DNA of 64,000 bases. Source: Pseudoips prasinana (taxonomy: Eukaryota; Arthropoda; Insecta; Lepidoptera; Nolidae). Shown piece by piece: positions 10,861 through 23,217 of this stretch (position 1 is its first letter; every line of letters starts with the position of its first letter). The stretch is from contig OX621260.1 of assembly GCA_951640165.1 (NCBI GenBank), positions 25,066,001 through 25,130,000 on the forward strand, read 5' to 3'. The translations under genes were made by a program, and so were the position numbers. Under the pieces are notes generated by a model that saw only the letters and a program-made list of their open reading frames with translations, was not told the origin of the DNA and made no database searches.

Positions 10861-11485
10861 TAGTACCTACGGGTGGGTACACATAATAAAAAAATAAAAT
10901 ATAAAGATATTACAAATAATAAATACATATAATATATACAACTGATATATTATGTTCCTAATTGTGTTGCAAGTCTTGTAGTGACGTTGTGATTCTTGAC
11001 AAGTCTTTGGAACACGTTGTTATTTAGCTATCAAAGCACGTGGTGTGGCATTTTGTACGAATTATTAAAAGTAACGTGGTCATTGGTACTCGCCACCTAC
11101 ACACGGTTTCAAGGCCTACCTCCCGACCAATTAATCACCGTTTTGTTTTTATGGAGAGCCGATATTATAACTCCAAAAGGATGTTTCCAACGAACACTTT
11201 AGTATTTCTCCATATACCACGTTGCTTTATTCACGGACAATTAATCTGTGCATAATTGCCGATACGTTGTTAATTGATTTATATAAAAAGTTTATGAGAA
11301 ATTCTGCACATTTGGTTATAGTTGCCTTTTCAGTGCCTCAATTTATATTTCTTTTCCTTGCCATTTGATTTGAAAGTTAATAATTGTGTTTCTGGCCGTT
11401 ATATTGTTCTAGTCGCTTCCCAAGTCGATTGAATGTTTGTCAACCACTTAAGGGTCTCATGTAAAGTATTACATGGGATCCTTAA
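10861..11485. other. Unassigned stretch
   Basis: Two overlapping + frames (10996-11255) have no motif and no codon pattern that I would call coding. No repeat was recognised. Confidence 0.3.
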
Positions 11486-11642
11486 GCGGTACTACCAACA
11501 AAGGGTAACCACTCCTGGATATAGCGATTATTTCGCTCAAAAAAGGCAACCGAACTGGGGAAGTATATCCACCACGTGGATAGCAGTTCCTGAGCTTATT
11601 GGAAAGAGAGGAAGCTCAATAATGGCTCAATTTTGTCATTAG
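11486..11642 (+). repeat. Fragment of a dispersed repeat (family H)
   Basis: The block ATTTCGCTCAAAAAAGGCAA with AACTGGGGAAGTAT matches the 5' part of repeats at 46.51-46.82 and 56.94-57.23 kb (TTCGCTCAAAGAGCAGCC, CTGGGGAAGTACCTCCACC). Confidence 0.5.
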
Positions 11643-13315
11643 TATTAAAAGTGAAGAAATGGGCCGTACACTTAAAAAAAAAAAACGAGTTTCCTTTAGA
11701 CTACACGACTGTACTAAAACTTGGATATACGAAACGTAACTGGCTATGAGAGAAAGAAAATGTACATTCGCATCTCTCTCTCTCTTGCCTCTACAGTAAT
11801 ATACAAGACGTATCTTTCTCTCTCTTTTTTCTTCTTCCTCTTCTCAACTTCCGTTCGCCTTGCCTGATCACACTTTTCGGAACGCTCTCGTCATACATTC
11901 ACCAGCTAATTCCCAAAGTCAAGCGTGCGTAAAAAAAACTTTAAAAGTATTTCTTGTGGTAGTAATATTTGTTTATAATTTTGGTTTTGTCTGATTATAG
12001 TATATTTACAATTTGAAAACACTGAAACGTGTATCTTGTTACAAAATTCCAATGATTCAATACAGTAAATGGACATAAGTCGTAACGATATCCACCGGGC
12101 TTAGCTGAGCAGATACGAGAGTAAGATCTTATAATATAAATTTATTTTCATTCGGATAACAAAGATCCATTTTGTTAGTAAAACATAAATCTTAAAAATT
12201 ATGTTAGTACAATATAATTTAACATTCACAACTCTAACATTAATGGCTTCTTGCGTGAGTCAGTGTATCAAGCTGCACATGCAGACCGATCCAGTGACTG
12301 ACGTAAGAGCAATCTAGCCTGTTTCCTATGACGGCCAAGACGGGAGTTTCGGCTGGCCCGCACTCTGCTTAGCATGGACGCGCACCGCTTGCGCAGAGTA
12401 GCGTAGAAGCAATGGATGCGCGCCCCGCAAACATGCCCGATGCACTGCAGTAGCGGGGCAGCCGCAACAATGTCCTGAATGCATTATTGTATTGAACACG
12501 GAGAGCACTATGCGCTTTTCGTGTATAATTTGCCCACAGGCTATATCTTAGAGTACAAATAACTTTTTAATCACAAAAATCCTCCTGGGTGATATAGTCT
12601 CCTCACAAGTGTATTTTACAAAAACGTATTTTTCTACGGGCGCGACTTAAAACGCTACGATGTAGAGAGATAAGTTTTTGTCGCCATGCTGGCTACGCAA
12701 TAAGTCTCAATGTCTACCAAAAACCCGCATAAAGTTACGCAAAGTGCGCCAAGATCAATTTAACTGCGAACCTTATTTACATTTTAATCTAACCAAATTA
12801 GCCTACTTTAACTGCCGATGTATTTGCATTATTAATGTATTACGACACTTACGACATCTAGGTAATTCAAGGTTATCTTAATATTTATTCGTTTAACATG
12901 CCACAGGTTAGTTACCAACGGGTATAACATCTTAACACCTTCAGTTACAAGTATTACATCGAATGAAATATTTTAATCATGTTGTTCCGTTTCTGAGAAA
13001 TTCATGTTTTGACTGTGAAATGGGTTTTACACGTGAGTGTATTGTTTGTGTTCTGGCAATGGCAAGGTTTGTTATTTAAACTCCCTACAGCCGTAGTCTT
13101 TTGTACATTGTAGTATATTTTTAGTAGATTTGCTGATATTGTGCCTTAGTTTTCGTAATCCTGGACATACCCCAACTAGACGTATGAACAGAAGGTAATT
13201 GAACTCACTGGATCTTCAAAATGGAACCATAGGACCATTAAAAGTTCTGTTTAAAAATATGTCCCACTGGACCTCGCTTTTTCCCACATGGGACCCCCTT
13301 TTATAGACGTGTAGT
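11643..13315. other. Non-coding stretch with a GC-rich patch
   Basis: A CT-rich run lies at 11770-11835. A CpG-dense patch at about 12305-12480 was examined on both strands for an exon (minus frame 12326-12508) and lacks a matching acceptor/donor pair. It could be a regulatory island. No other element was seen. Confidence 0.35.
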
Positions 13316-13317
13316 TC

Positions 13318-13535
13318 CAGGCCCAGAAATAATAACAAGGCCATCCCATTACATACCGTGAGTGTCGTAAAACGCGACTAAAGGTTACAGTAAGTAGTCG
13401 GGCAGCAGCTTTACCTGTGTACTACCTAAGTGCGGTCGCCATCTCGCATGCCAAGCGTTGTGAGTATGGCAAACCCATACAAATGGTAACGTTGTGGAAA
13501 CCTTTGGGGGGGTGATGATGATGACCCTCTTTTTA
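13318..13535 (+). mobile_element. SINE-like element family C, (GAT)n tail
   Basis: Its blocks are ATGCCAAGCG, TGCGGTCGCC and the (TGA)n tail at 13515-13532. Copies occur at 22.98-23.20 (+), 50.86-51.00 (-) and 51.74-51.96 kb (-). Confidence 0.6.
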
Positions 13536-14201
13536 AGGAACGTATAGTTGCGAAGTAGACAAGACGGGTCCCAAAATATGTCCTATAGTTATTTTAATAT
13601 AAAATTTATAGAAGGGCGAATGAGGCCTCTGAATGAGTTACAATTGGGTCTAATCTTGATGGTCTAGTGGGTACAAGACTTTTGAAAATACTGGCTTGTT
13701 AGTACATTTCATAAAATCCTTTAATAACTTTTTTTCGCTATTTTACGACTGATTCTTTACTGACTTACTAATTCGCAACAGATTCGTCCGAAGATCATCG
13801 ACGTATTAGTTGTTTTTTACACGCTAAATTTTATGAGCCATTTAAGAAGTAACGAATATTATATACGAATCCTCAAAGAAATATTTACTTACACGAATTT
13901 ACGATGTTGAGTTTAACAACCTCGTATAGAAAGATAGCCTTCCAAATACGGTTCGAGCATCAAACTACAGTTTACACTGACTAACGTCATACATCCAATG
14001 TAACCGTTATTTCCTAACTAGTTGCTGAAGCTATGAAGTCATCAGATCCTTAATTAGATAAGGCTCCTAAAGCTCAGCGATAAAACTATGTTGTAGAATT
14101 CTAGCACCCTATCATCATCAATTATTTTACATGCATTTTATGATTTGCTTGCTAATTTGTTCGGTTTACTGGTCGAGTTATATGGTATTGTTTTGGTACA
14201 G

Positions 14202-14304
14202 ATGAGCACCGGTCAGCTGGCGGTAGCTGGGAGGAGCCCGTGAGCGCCGTGCGGAACACACCGCTTCGGCGCTCTCAGAGGCTCAACTCGACCCTGGACA
14301 ACAG
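14202..14304 (+). CDS. RhoGEF gene, internal exon (N-terminal leader region)
   Basis: This is the first firmly supported exon of the gene. The acceptor is TTTTGGTACAG and the donor ACAG|GTAATT. Only one frame is open: two bases complete a split codon, 33 codons follow, and two bases are left over. The peptide includes EHRSAGGSWEEPVSAVRNTP and ends RRSQRLNSTLDN. It is basic and Ser-rich, with no domain that I recognise. The leftover AG pairs with the first G of the next exon to give Arg, and the frame runs on without a stop. The local composition is GC-rich against an AT-rich background. A second AG five bases downstream could start the exon at 14207 in phase 0. Confidence 0.8.
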
Positions 14305-14679
14305 GTAATTATAGTTTTAACTATTTCAACAGTTGTGTGTGAATTGTTATCTTTTATGGATCATGATACATCTAGATACTTTGGCACATTAGAAAAACAA
14401 TGCAAAATGCCTCAGCCGTTCTCAAGTGACGCGCTTACCATCAAATACCTTTTTTATAGACTAACAATATTCTAAAACTGACTGAGCGATCTTGAATTAT
14501 CTCTATTGTTCATAAGATCTATATTAAATCTGGTAACTAAATATTTGTATGCTTTATTAAGTAAATCCATAGCTAAAAAGTTCATTTTGGTTATTGGTAG
14601 GTGCTCGTTTGTTTGAAGTTCACGACGAAAACACGTATCTATACATACGTATAACCTGCTGGCATATAAATAGTGGGGT

Positions 14680-14872
14680 TCTAACTCCTTCTTGTTTCTT
14701 ACTGATTCAATTCCTTGCGAGATCCAAGACAGTTAAGCGATTCCCACTGGACATGCCTGAGCCTCACCGCTCAGTGTCATTTCATTATGTGCCACTGTTG
14801 ATCCTGGCTTACAGGAGTTACAATGATGGGTAAGAAGAAGGGATTAGTGCCGTCATAAAAAAATGGTTTCCT
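14680..14872 (+). repeat. Unclassified repeat, copy 1 of 2
   Basis: About 185 bp match 17113-17290. Shared blocks are GACATGCCTGAGC, CACCGCTCAGTGTCATTTCA and ATCCTGGCTTACAGGAGTT, followed by an A-run. The 79-codon frame across it is not conserved in the other copy, so I do not call it a gene. Confidence 0.65.
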
Positions 14873-15568
14873 AATAACAAGAACACGCACTTTATCGTTC
14901 TGACCGCTTCACACCGCACTCTTTAACATCATAGAATACAATTGAAGGAACTGACCTGAGAAAGGTAATGTCTTAAAGACAATGAAGTTAACCTACGTAT
15001 GTATAAACGCATTATTCACCACTAGATCAGTAGGTGACTTCCACTACCTAATGCACTCTCTAACCCGTCTTTTACAAGATTAGAGTAATTCCACATTTAG
15101 TTTTCTATAGGAATTTCTGACTATTCCACTTGAGCTCCTTCCAGTGGAGTTGTTTATTTAAGGATTAGTCATGGAAAGTTCGGAAGTGACCCGTCAATCC
15201 TTTAGAATGTGTCATACTTTAGGTGTTGTTTATATAACGCATTGCTTAAACTGAATTGACTTCTAAATACCAGGAAAGTGCAGATTCGAATGAGTTTTTA
15301 GGTTTTCGTATTAAAACCGTGAACTTGTAACTTTGATATCTTCTTTATGTTAATGTTACAATGAAAAAATAATTTATGATTTTTCTAACTAGCGCACTAT
15401 TGATATCATCACTAATAGTTTATAACAGAATATATCAAAAATACTATATTTTTATTTGATGTATTTATTTATGCGTTTTATAGGTTATTTATAGGTCTAG
15501 GAATGCCACGGACTTCTCGAACCGAGGGCCAGACTCACAATTGGCCAATTATTATTTTTTAGTATGTA

Positions 15569-15877
15569 CTAGCCGTGCCCCGCGGTTTTACCCGTGTATA
15601 ATTTTATAAATTATCACTACTCCCCCGTATGTGCTAGCGTGATAATATGTAGCCCATATGTTGACCCGACCCTTTAGTAATATTCATGCAAAATTTGAAT
15701 AAATCAATGCAGTACTTTTTGAGTTTAGCCCGGACATACATACAGACATACAGACAAAAATTCTAAATACCATATTTTTGGCTTCGATTTCGATTGTAGA
15801 TCACGCCCCGAGTATCCTTTTAAAAGAATATTCAATGTACAGTTTTGACTTTCCTACGATTTTATTATATGTATAGA
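15569..15877 (-). mobile_element. Helitron, non-autonomous (309 bp), subfamily 2
   Basis: Minus-strand ends are 5' TCTATACATATAATAAAATC and 3' hairpin plus GGGGCACGGCTAG, between A and T. It matches the copies at 23948-24260 and 24444-24764 along its length. It encodes nothing. Confidence 0.85.
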
Positions 15878-16369
15878 TGTGTTGGACTAGGTTAGCTTTT
15901 GTATATAAATGCTCGGGCGATGTAACATAAATATTTTTTATTTATTTTGTCGTAGAGGTGTCGCGAATGTGGATAACATAGGGCTGTGCATATATTAAAT
16001 CTATGTAATTAATTACCGTTTGTTGATGTAAATTCCCTTGTAACCATTTCAAAGTTTAAATTGTACAATAAATTTGAAGTAATTTAGGTATCCATATATC
16101 AGTATCGTGCTGTCAATTAGCAGTCCTCTGATCATTTACAAGTGTTTTTATAGCTTATTGTATTCCTTAAAACTCTGTTTATTTCTAGCTAAGATAAGAT
16201 TTTCTTGCGAATAAAGATTAATAAACTGTTGACTTATGGCTACTTAAAATGTCAATGAATTTTCAACCACAGCTAATTATAGAGTGGATTCCGTACTGGT
16301 GGCTGTTATAAAGTTATAGTCTTCAAAGTCGAAGTCAAAAATCATTTATTCCGTAAAAATATAAAGTTT

Positions 16370-16604
16370 TATTCTCATCATTAGAGCCGTAAGAAGTCCA
16401 CTGCTGGACAAAAGCTTCCCTTAAGGATTATCTGGATGGGTAATGCCATAATCGCCACGCTTGGCAGACGGGTTGGCGATCGCAGTATGATGAAAAAGCT
16501 GCTGCCCGTCCTTTGGTAGATATTCCCTCGGGTCGACTTCTACGTGCCCCACAGTTTGAGATGGGGTGATAATATTTCGATATTCACCGTCATCACCGCA
16601 CACC
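16370..16604 (-). mobile_element. SINE-like element family R
   Basis: It carries AAGTCCACTGCTGGACAAA, TGGCAGACGGGTTGGCGATC and TAGATATTCCCTCGG in the inverted order expected for family R. The 61-codon minus frame across it is an artefact of the repeat. Confidence 0.65.
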
Positions 16605-17112
16605 AATAAGAATGTTTGGCGATACTAACAATGTACTAAATCAGTATTTACGATGTGAAGTACCATAAATGTGAGTATAGACAATGTATAGAGTTAAAGT
16701 AAAGTACAGAAAGCCGTTTAGTCGATGTCAGAGCCACTCAGTACTAAGTGTGATTGATCGACTCCGGAATTAGAAGCAATTCTCGCCTTTCAGAAGGGTG
16801 GCTCTTACTAAAATGAAACTTGTAAAACACATGATACTGTTATGATGTTTTAAACTCTAGATGGCAGGATGAAATCTTTGTAATAGAATAGTGTTGTAGC
16901 AACAAGGAACAATTTCCGTGCGTTTAAGCGCTTTGCCATACCTACTATTGGAATCAAATATAACAGCTCACTTAGGACCCTTAAGTTGATCCTCGGTGCT
17001 TTTGCAGCTGGCTTCTCTAGTTGCAAATCTCTCATTTTATGAAGCTATAGCCTCTTTACATCATTCTGTCTCCCGCTGTGCTCTGGAGAGAAGTGGAACT
17101 ATTCATTTTCTA

Positions 17113-17290
17113 ACTCCTCCTTTTTGTCTTTCTGATTAAATTAGTTGCGGGATCCAAGACAATTAAAGCGATTGCCCGGGACATGCCTGAGCTTCACCGC
17201 TCAGTGTCATTTCATTGTGTGCCACTGTTAATCCTGGCTTACAGGAGTTGCAGTGGTGGGTAAGAGGGAGGGACTAGTCCCTATAATAAA
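17113..17290 (+). repeat. Unclassified repeat, copy 2 of 2
   Basis: It matches 14.68-14.87 kb through the CACCGCTCAGTGTCATTTCA and CTTACAGGAGTTGCAGTGG blocks and ends in an A-run at about 17287-17296. Both copies are on the + strand, about 2.4 kb apart. Confidence 0.65.
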
Positions 17291-17394
17291 AAAAAATAGA
17301 ATAGTGAAGTCTATGGGAAATCTATAACATAGAAACAAAGACATAACTTCCATAGGTTATCGTATGTTGCCGCAGATAAACTTATTTGTTATAT

Positions 17395-17560
17395 TACTGA
17401 AGTTAAATGAGGGGTGGTGCAAATGCACCTCAGATAAGATAAGGTAAATACACTTAATTGCACACCATTTAATAATAAAAAAGTTACTATAGGCGGTCTT
17501 ACGGCTTAAAACGATCTCTTCCAGAAAACCTTCAGTTGGAATATACATATATTGTAAGGA
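17395..17560 (-). mobile_element. CR1-like LINE 3' UTR fragment
   Basis: It holds AGGCGGTCTTACGGCTTAAA, ACGATCTCTTCCAGAAAACC and similar blocks of the LINE 3' UTR family, in inverted orientation. The long minus frame here is not coding. Confidence 0.5.
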
Positions 17561-17901
17561 CATCCTTAAATGATGATGATGATGATTGTCTCAAGTTAAG
17601 AGTTTTTGTGGAGACGACAAACATATGTGGGGCTGGTACTCGGTCCTAGGTAGTAACCTAGGGTGATTCCATAGCTAGTGAAACCAGTACTTCAAAAGCA
17701 ATTCTGAACACTGATAATATCCCAATCTATTCCAAGATGACCAATTTAATTAAAACATTCGTCACGAAAAAGCATATGATGTGCATTGTTGACAGTTGGC
17801 GCATGCGACTTCCCGTCATTGTGGTGTGGTCCAGTCAGACGCTCAACAATTAGCGGGCCGCCGCGGCAATTAACACGAATTTCCTGTGTTCAAACTCCAG
17901 A

Positions 17902-17917
17902 GGCCAGCAGAGGGCAC
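17902..17917 (+). promoter_or_regulatory. CTCF-like motif (candidate)
   Basis: GGCCAGCAGAGGGCAC is close to the consensus core bound by the zinc-finger architectural factor CTCF. It lies in a GC-richer, non-repeat patch (17.79-18.0 kb) of the long intron, followed by a GTGGCGCTA box near 17988. This is motif resemblance only. Confidence 0.25.
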
Positions 17918-18815
17918 TGCCTCTCGACTAAATTATCGTTCACGCTTCACAAATACCGTACTGTCGTGTTGGGAGATAGTTACAAAACGTGGCGCTAGCT
18001 CCAATACTAAAACAAATGGCCAACTAACAATGGCTATGTATCTTATTTTGTTTTGCTATAATGAGATTAATTATTGTGATTACTAAAGAAGACGTGCTCG
18101 ACTGCTTAGTATGTCAAGGACGTCATGGTACTGAAACCACCAATTCAACCTATCAATTATTAGAAATCTACTCTTGTATCATTCAGCTAATAAATGATAC
18201 AGTTCAATTAAGAAACTGAATAGTCGCCACTGTGCAAATGTCCAAGTATTTGTGGATAAAACCCACGCTAGTCACGTGAAACATAATGCTACTTAATACA
18301 TAAAAACATTTCTATAGTCAGGTAAAAACAATAGGATTATAATACGAAGAAGAAACAGGTAGATTATCGGACCCAGACGACCCCACGGCCGAGCCACCCA
18401 AATCAAAATTCATAGATAAGAATTCTCTTGACAAAGGATTTGAATAGTTTCTGGTAATTATTAGGTAGACAAAACCATTGCAACATCGCTTTGTTTATTT
18501 TGTCAAGCAAGTTTTTTCTGGATCAGGAGTCGAGGGTCTTTTCTGTTTTTACGCTTGAAGAAAAAAAATGTTAGCTAACAAATCATGTCGTTGAATGTTA
18601 TTATGATCCACTTAACTAAATGAATGACTATTGAAATAAAAATGAAAAGCACAGATAAAATATTGCAGTTAAAAATAGGCGAAAATATTATCTATGCAAG
18701 TTCGTATCGATCCCACATATTCCAGCTCAGGAGACGCTTGCAACATTTACTGCTACAATACTGATAATTATAACGAGACGAAGTGAAAACTTTATTTATT
18801 TTGTTAAATAGATTA

Positions 18816-19002
18816 CTAGCTAGCCCCGCGGTTTCACCCGCGTTAAACTTTATAAATTGTAGCCTGTGTGTTATTCTGATGTATATGCTATATTATTGTA
18901 AAGTTTCATTCATATTCATTTAGTAGTTTTACGTGAAAGAGTAACAAACATCAATCCACCCATCCATCCTTACAAACTTTCGCGTTTATAATATTAGTAG
19001 GA
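18816..19002 (-). mobile_element. Helitron, short non-autonomous
   Basis: Minus-strand 5' TCCTACTAATATTATAAACG and 3' CGCGGGTGAAACCGCGGGGC then TAGCTAG, inserted between A and T. It is the same group as 8736-8912, with a diverged middle. Confidence 0.8.
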
Positions 19003-19539
19003 TAAGTATACGAATCAACTGGTAATATTGATCATGGCTTGGCATGGCAGAACTCATACTATTATTAGGCGTATATTATCACAATGTGTGCAACACACAA
19101 GTGTTTACACGCCGCAAAAACAAAACATTCCTGCCAACCTGTTACACGCAATGTGGGAAATAGGTCATTGCGTCGTTCGCTTATTCCTAGACTCGATTAG
19201 AAACCTGTTGCTCTCCATCTGCGTACTTGAACTATGATAATTGATTTTTCTTTGCTGAAATGGCATGTGACAATTATCAAGTCAATACGCGGAAGTCAAC
19301 CTTTATTTCTTCAAGTAATTTGTTTTTGTTAAGGTGTATTACTTTAGTTTCGAAGATTACAAAAGCTAAGAGAACAGTTTACACCAAAACAAAGCTTTAT
19401 ACTACAAAAATATCTTTTAAGATCAGGAAACGGCTTATTAAAGCATACATCTTGCTTGAGTACTGCACTTTTACGGGTGTGAGAGATACACACGAAAACA
19501 AAGCGAGAGACATTGAACGCATTTGAAATGTAATGATGG

Positions 19540-20250
19540 CGAAGAATGGAGAAAGCGAAAACCAAATGAAGAAATGCTGGAAATTGTAAATGAAACGAAA
19601 TCTATTCTAAAACATAGAAGGGAAAACTGAAAGATATTGCCATCCATAACACTTGTTATGGATTATCAGTTTCATAAGAAATACCAGGGAATGAAAAGTT
19701 GGGGCATACCAAGGATGACTTGCATAGATGAAACCAAAGGAAAAGTGGAAGTAGGTGGGGCAAAGCCCCTGCTGGAAATTGGGTTGGGTGGAGGAAGCTC
19801 AAGCAACAAGAGCATAGCTTTTATATGGATACAAGAAGTCCGCACTAGAGAAATCCCTGTCAATTTGTTTAATGTATGATCGCTGCAAAAACTTCAGATA
19901 CCTAAGTGTCTGATTAAACTTACGACGCAGAATATAATAATTATGAATGCAAGGTCATAAACTCAAAGATTATATTTTTTCCCGCACCTACGTTGTTAAT
20001 TGCCTGTATTATAAGACAAGTGATGATGGCATTATATTTCTATGCTATGCCCGTGTTTTCACTGCGAGCTCGAAATCATAATTCAAAAAGTGGCAATAGG
20101 CGAGGCACATATCTCGTAGAACTGATGGCCGTTGGGGCAGAAAGGTTCTCAAAAGCCCCTGAAAAATGGACCAACGATCTTGTAAGGGTCGCTGGATACG
20201 ATTAGCTCAAGACTGACAATTGTAGAGACCTTTGTCCAGCTTATCCAGCC
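19540..20250 (+). pseudogene. RTE-like LINE coding relics
   Basis: The piece EEMLEIVNETKSIL, then PRMTCIDETKGKVEV, resembles the C-terminal part of RTE-type ORFs. A second piece at about 20150-20250 encodes EKWTNDLVRVAG and has the TTTGTCCAGC end. Stops and gaps separate them. The frames at 19637-19879 and 19993-20205 belong to this decayed material, not to a host gene. Confidence 0.5.
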
Positions 20251-20737
20251 ATATGAGGATAAATTACTCCATTTTTCTTTGAAAACATATAAGCGTAGAT
20301 ACTATCGTCGGATCTTGAACAAAAAATACTTGGTATTTTTTCCAACCATGCTATTTGTGTAATCTCAATGAATTAGCGTTTGACTTGTGACATTATGTAC
20401 ATATAAGCAGATAATGTTTGAAAATAATGTCAAGGATCCGTGAGCTGTTTGATTCACATACGCACATTGGCTTCGGTAATGATAATAGCAGGCCAGGCAG
20501 ATCGATTCACAACAGATAATTTTATTGGCCAGCGTTGTACAATGTATTGTAGTCTTATTTGTTTATGCAATATCCTAGCCAATGGATTAACAGTACTATT
20601 TTTGTATGCAATAAGTCCGCATATTGCCCAATAATACGCCCAGAAGGGTTGATCTACGTAGTTAAGCATGACGACGAAGACCCTGGGTGTCTCTCAGCCT
20701 TCGACTATGCTCTATATGTTTTTTTTTATCATGACGG

Positions 20738-20996
20738 GCCTCTTGGCGTGTGTGGCAAATGCTTGCTTTTCGCGCCGGAGGCCGTGGGTTCGATTCCCAC
20801 CCAGGACAGATATTTGTGTGTCACATGTCACACATGACATGTCTGTTTGTCCTGACTCTGGGTGTAATTATCTATATAAGTATTGTCTACAAAAGAAAAG
20901 TAGTATATAATAAGTTATCTGGTTTCCATAGAAGCTTTGCTTAGTTTGGGAACAGATGGCGGTGTGTGAATAATGTCCCAGGATATTATTATTATA
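20738..20996 (+). mobile_element. tRNA-SINE family A, near full length
   Basis: It runs from GGCGTGTGTGGCAAATGCTT through the B box GGTTCGATTCCCACCC, TCTGGGTGTAATTATC and TCTGGTTTCCATAG to an ATTATTATTAT tail at 20983-20996. The coding frames across it are artefacts. A ggacgggaaacgagcaagtg block of repeat family H follows directly (21000-21070). Confidence 0.8.
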
Positions 20997-21284
20997 GGAC
21001 GGGAAACGAGCAAGTGTGTCACCTGATGGTAAGTGATCACCGCCGCCATTGGTTAACCTAGGTACCACCACGATTACACCTATGCTTCTTAATTAGGCAT
21101 AGTTGCAAAGGTGATAGTTCCGGATGGGAACCGCTTCGAGTTCCCGGAGCCATTACTTAAAACATCTATGCCGTCTAGGTGACCCTGCAGATGCCCACAT
21201 ACCTCATCATTTCCGTCAAACGGCGAGGCCCTTTAAATGATTACCACTATGAAAAAGAAAAAATTTAATGCTGTGTGGTGACGG

Positions 21285-21420
21285 CAAAGAATATCATCAC
21301 CCCATCTCATCCCGTTCTTCTGTGAACTATGAGTCTATGACCATCAAACTGCGATCGCCAACCCCATTCTTTGTGGAAACTGGTCCAGCAGCGGACGTAC
21401 TTTGGCTGACATGAACGGCA
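21285..21420 (+). mobile_element. SINE-like element family R, internally deleted
   Basis: ATATCATCACCCCATCTCAT, CAAACTGCGATCGCCAACCC and GGTCCAGCAGCGGACGTACT appear in order, with the middle missing. Confidence 0.55.
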
Positions 21421-22002
21421 AAAAAAAGAAAAATATGAGGGCTATGGGCTGTTAATGAGGGGGAGGAGTTAATGAGTCAGTCTATGTTTTAAGGACATTT
21501 TGTGCAACTGTCAATACGTGAAGAAGCGGGCCTCGCGTCCTGGCGCCTATGCCTGGGAAAATTGTTACCCGAAGCCCGAAACTGTTTGAAATTTACTAAA
21601 CTTTTATCTCCAATATTTATTTTTGTATAAATACTGTTGTCTGTATTATTGAGCGGCAGCTTTAGTCTCAAGCAAATTACTTATCATAAGTAAATATTTT
21701 CATAAATGTTATCATTTTTATCTAAAAGACAACGCGGCTTTTGATACGGCTTTTGTTTTGACATACATATTTTGTTAGGGAGCTGACATCAGATAATGTT
21801 TTTCCCTAATTTTTTTGCCAATGTAGTATTGTAGTATGAAATTCACATAGTTAAAAACGATAATTATATATGGACAATTTGAGTATACTTTAAAGAACTG
21901 TAGTATCCTTAAAACAAAAGAATGTCGATAAATTACATTTAAAGTTGAATTGTTATTTATAGATTTCGTGCATTATAAGATTAGAAAAAAAATGGCTTAG
22001 TT

Positions 22003-22130
22003 TAGTTTATCCTTTATTGCACACAGAAAATATACATTTTATACATGTGTATTTGTACACATTGTAGTTGCTTAGTTGCTTAACTCATTGATGAGTTTTC
22101 TTCCAGCAAACCTTAGCTTATTTTTAATTT
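22003..22130 (-). mobile_element. LINE 3' end
   Basis: Inverted GTGTGCAATAAAGGATAAAC with an ACTAA-type tail, plus a TTTGCTGGAAGAAAACTC block like the GGTTGTCTGGAAGA motif of the other LINE 3' UTRs. Confidence 0.45.
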
Positions 22131-22979
22131 AAGACACATAAGTAACATAAAAAGAAAATATTGATATTAGATTTTTTTGTCAACGAAATAAAATTCACTT
22201 TTTCTACGTGTGTTTTATGAAAGTTTATCATAAATTTAATTAATATCGCATTATAAAGTTTGTCCGGTCATTTAATGTCTCTATGGTCTACGTTAACCAC
22301 TGCACGGTATCCTTGTCAGCTGAATTAGTGGTAGGTATAAAAAAATCTAACGCAATTCATTAACATTGATTGTTTTGTCATTGACTAGAGTTTTTATTTT
22401 CTCTAATTGAGGTCAAATGCCTGTTAGCTTTACAACTGGTGATGGATAAAGGAAATAACTTTTTTAGCTCGCGCGTTTTATGAACTAGGAAAGATATTTA
22501 GACAATTGGCTAAATTAGTGTTAGTCCTCTTGGTCTCATGTAATACCGGTGTTAAATGTTTTTTTATACGGCCGTGCTATATCCAAGAAACAATGTTTAT
22601 GTCAGCCATACCCAAGCTTTTTTTTATAGGGGCCACAAGCCCACAACACTTGACAGTCACGTTCTTGAGGGCCGCAAGCAAAATTATTTAGATCTTAATT
22701 AAACAGTCATTTCAAGTTAACGATGTAAGTAGTTACTTTATTCATTAAAAAAAAATTACTTCAGATGGGCCTATAACAAGGGCCCGGCGGGTTTATGAGG
22801 TATGAAATAGTAGGTATCGCAGCCAATAACATTAGCCATAGCCATAAAACAAAGTTCTTATATGTTTTTTATCCTAATGTACGGAACCTAAAATGTAATC
22901 ATAATACCACCACTCGCTTTTCTTTGCTTTTTAAGTAATTATTTAAAAAGCAACACTGGCTATATAAAGCTGCTGTGTT

Positions 22980-23200
22980 GATGCTGTTGCCGTGAGTTTT
23001 TCGGCCCAGAAACATAACAAAAGTAAAAGGTGACACCAGGTAGTCTGGCAGCAGCGCCTGTGCACTAGCTACCACCTAAATGCGGTCACCAACTCGCATG
23101 CCAAGCGCGGTGACTACGGCAAATCCTTCAAAATGGCAACAATATAGACATCTTTGGAGGAGGCCTATGTCCAGAGTGGACGATATCAGACTTATGATGA
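22980..23200 (+). mobile_element. SINE-like element family C
   Basis: Blocks CAACTCGCATGCCAAGCGCG, GTGACTACGGCAAATCC and AGGAGGCCTATGTCCAG end in (GAT)n. It lies next to an inverted family R copy (23.22-23.45 kb). Confidence 0.6.
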
Positions 23201-23217
23201 TGACTATATACATAATG

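Noticed and set aside
12326..12508. GC-rich patch as a possible exon on either strand
   Set aside because: No acceptor/donor pair gives an open segment in a compatible frame, and the peptide is Cys/His/Ala-rich without a motif.
19637..20205. Two + frames of 80 and 70 codons as host genes
   Set aside because: Their sequence resembles decayed RTE polyprotein ends (PRMTCIDE, EKWTNDLVRVAG).
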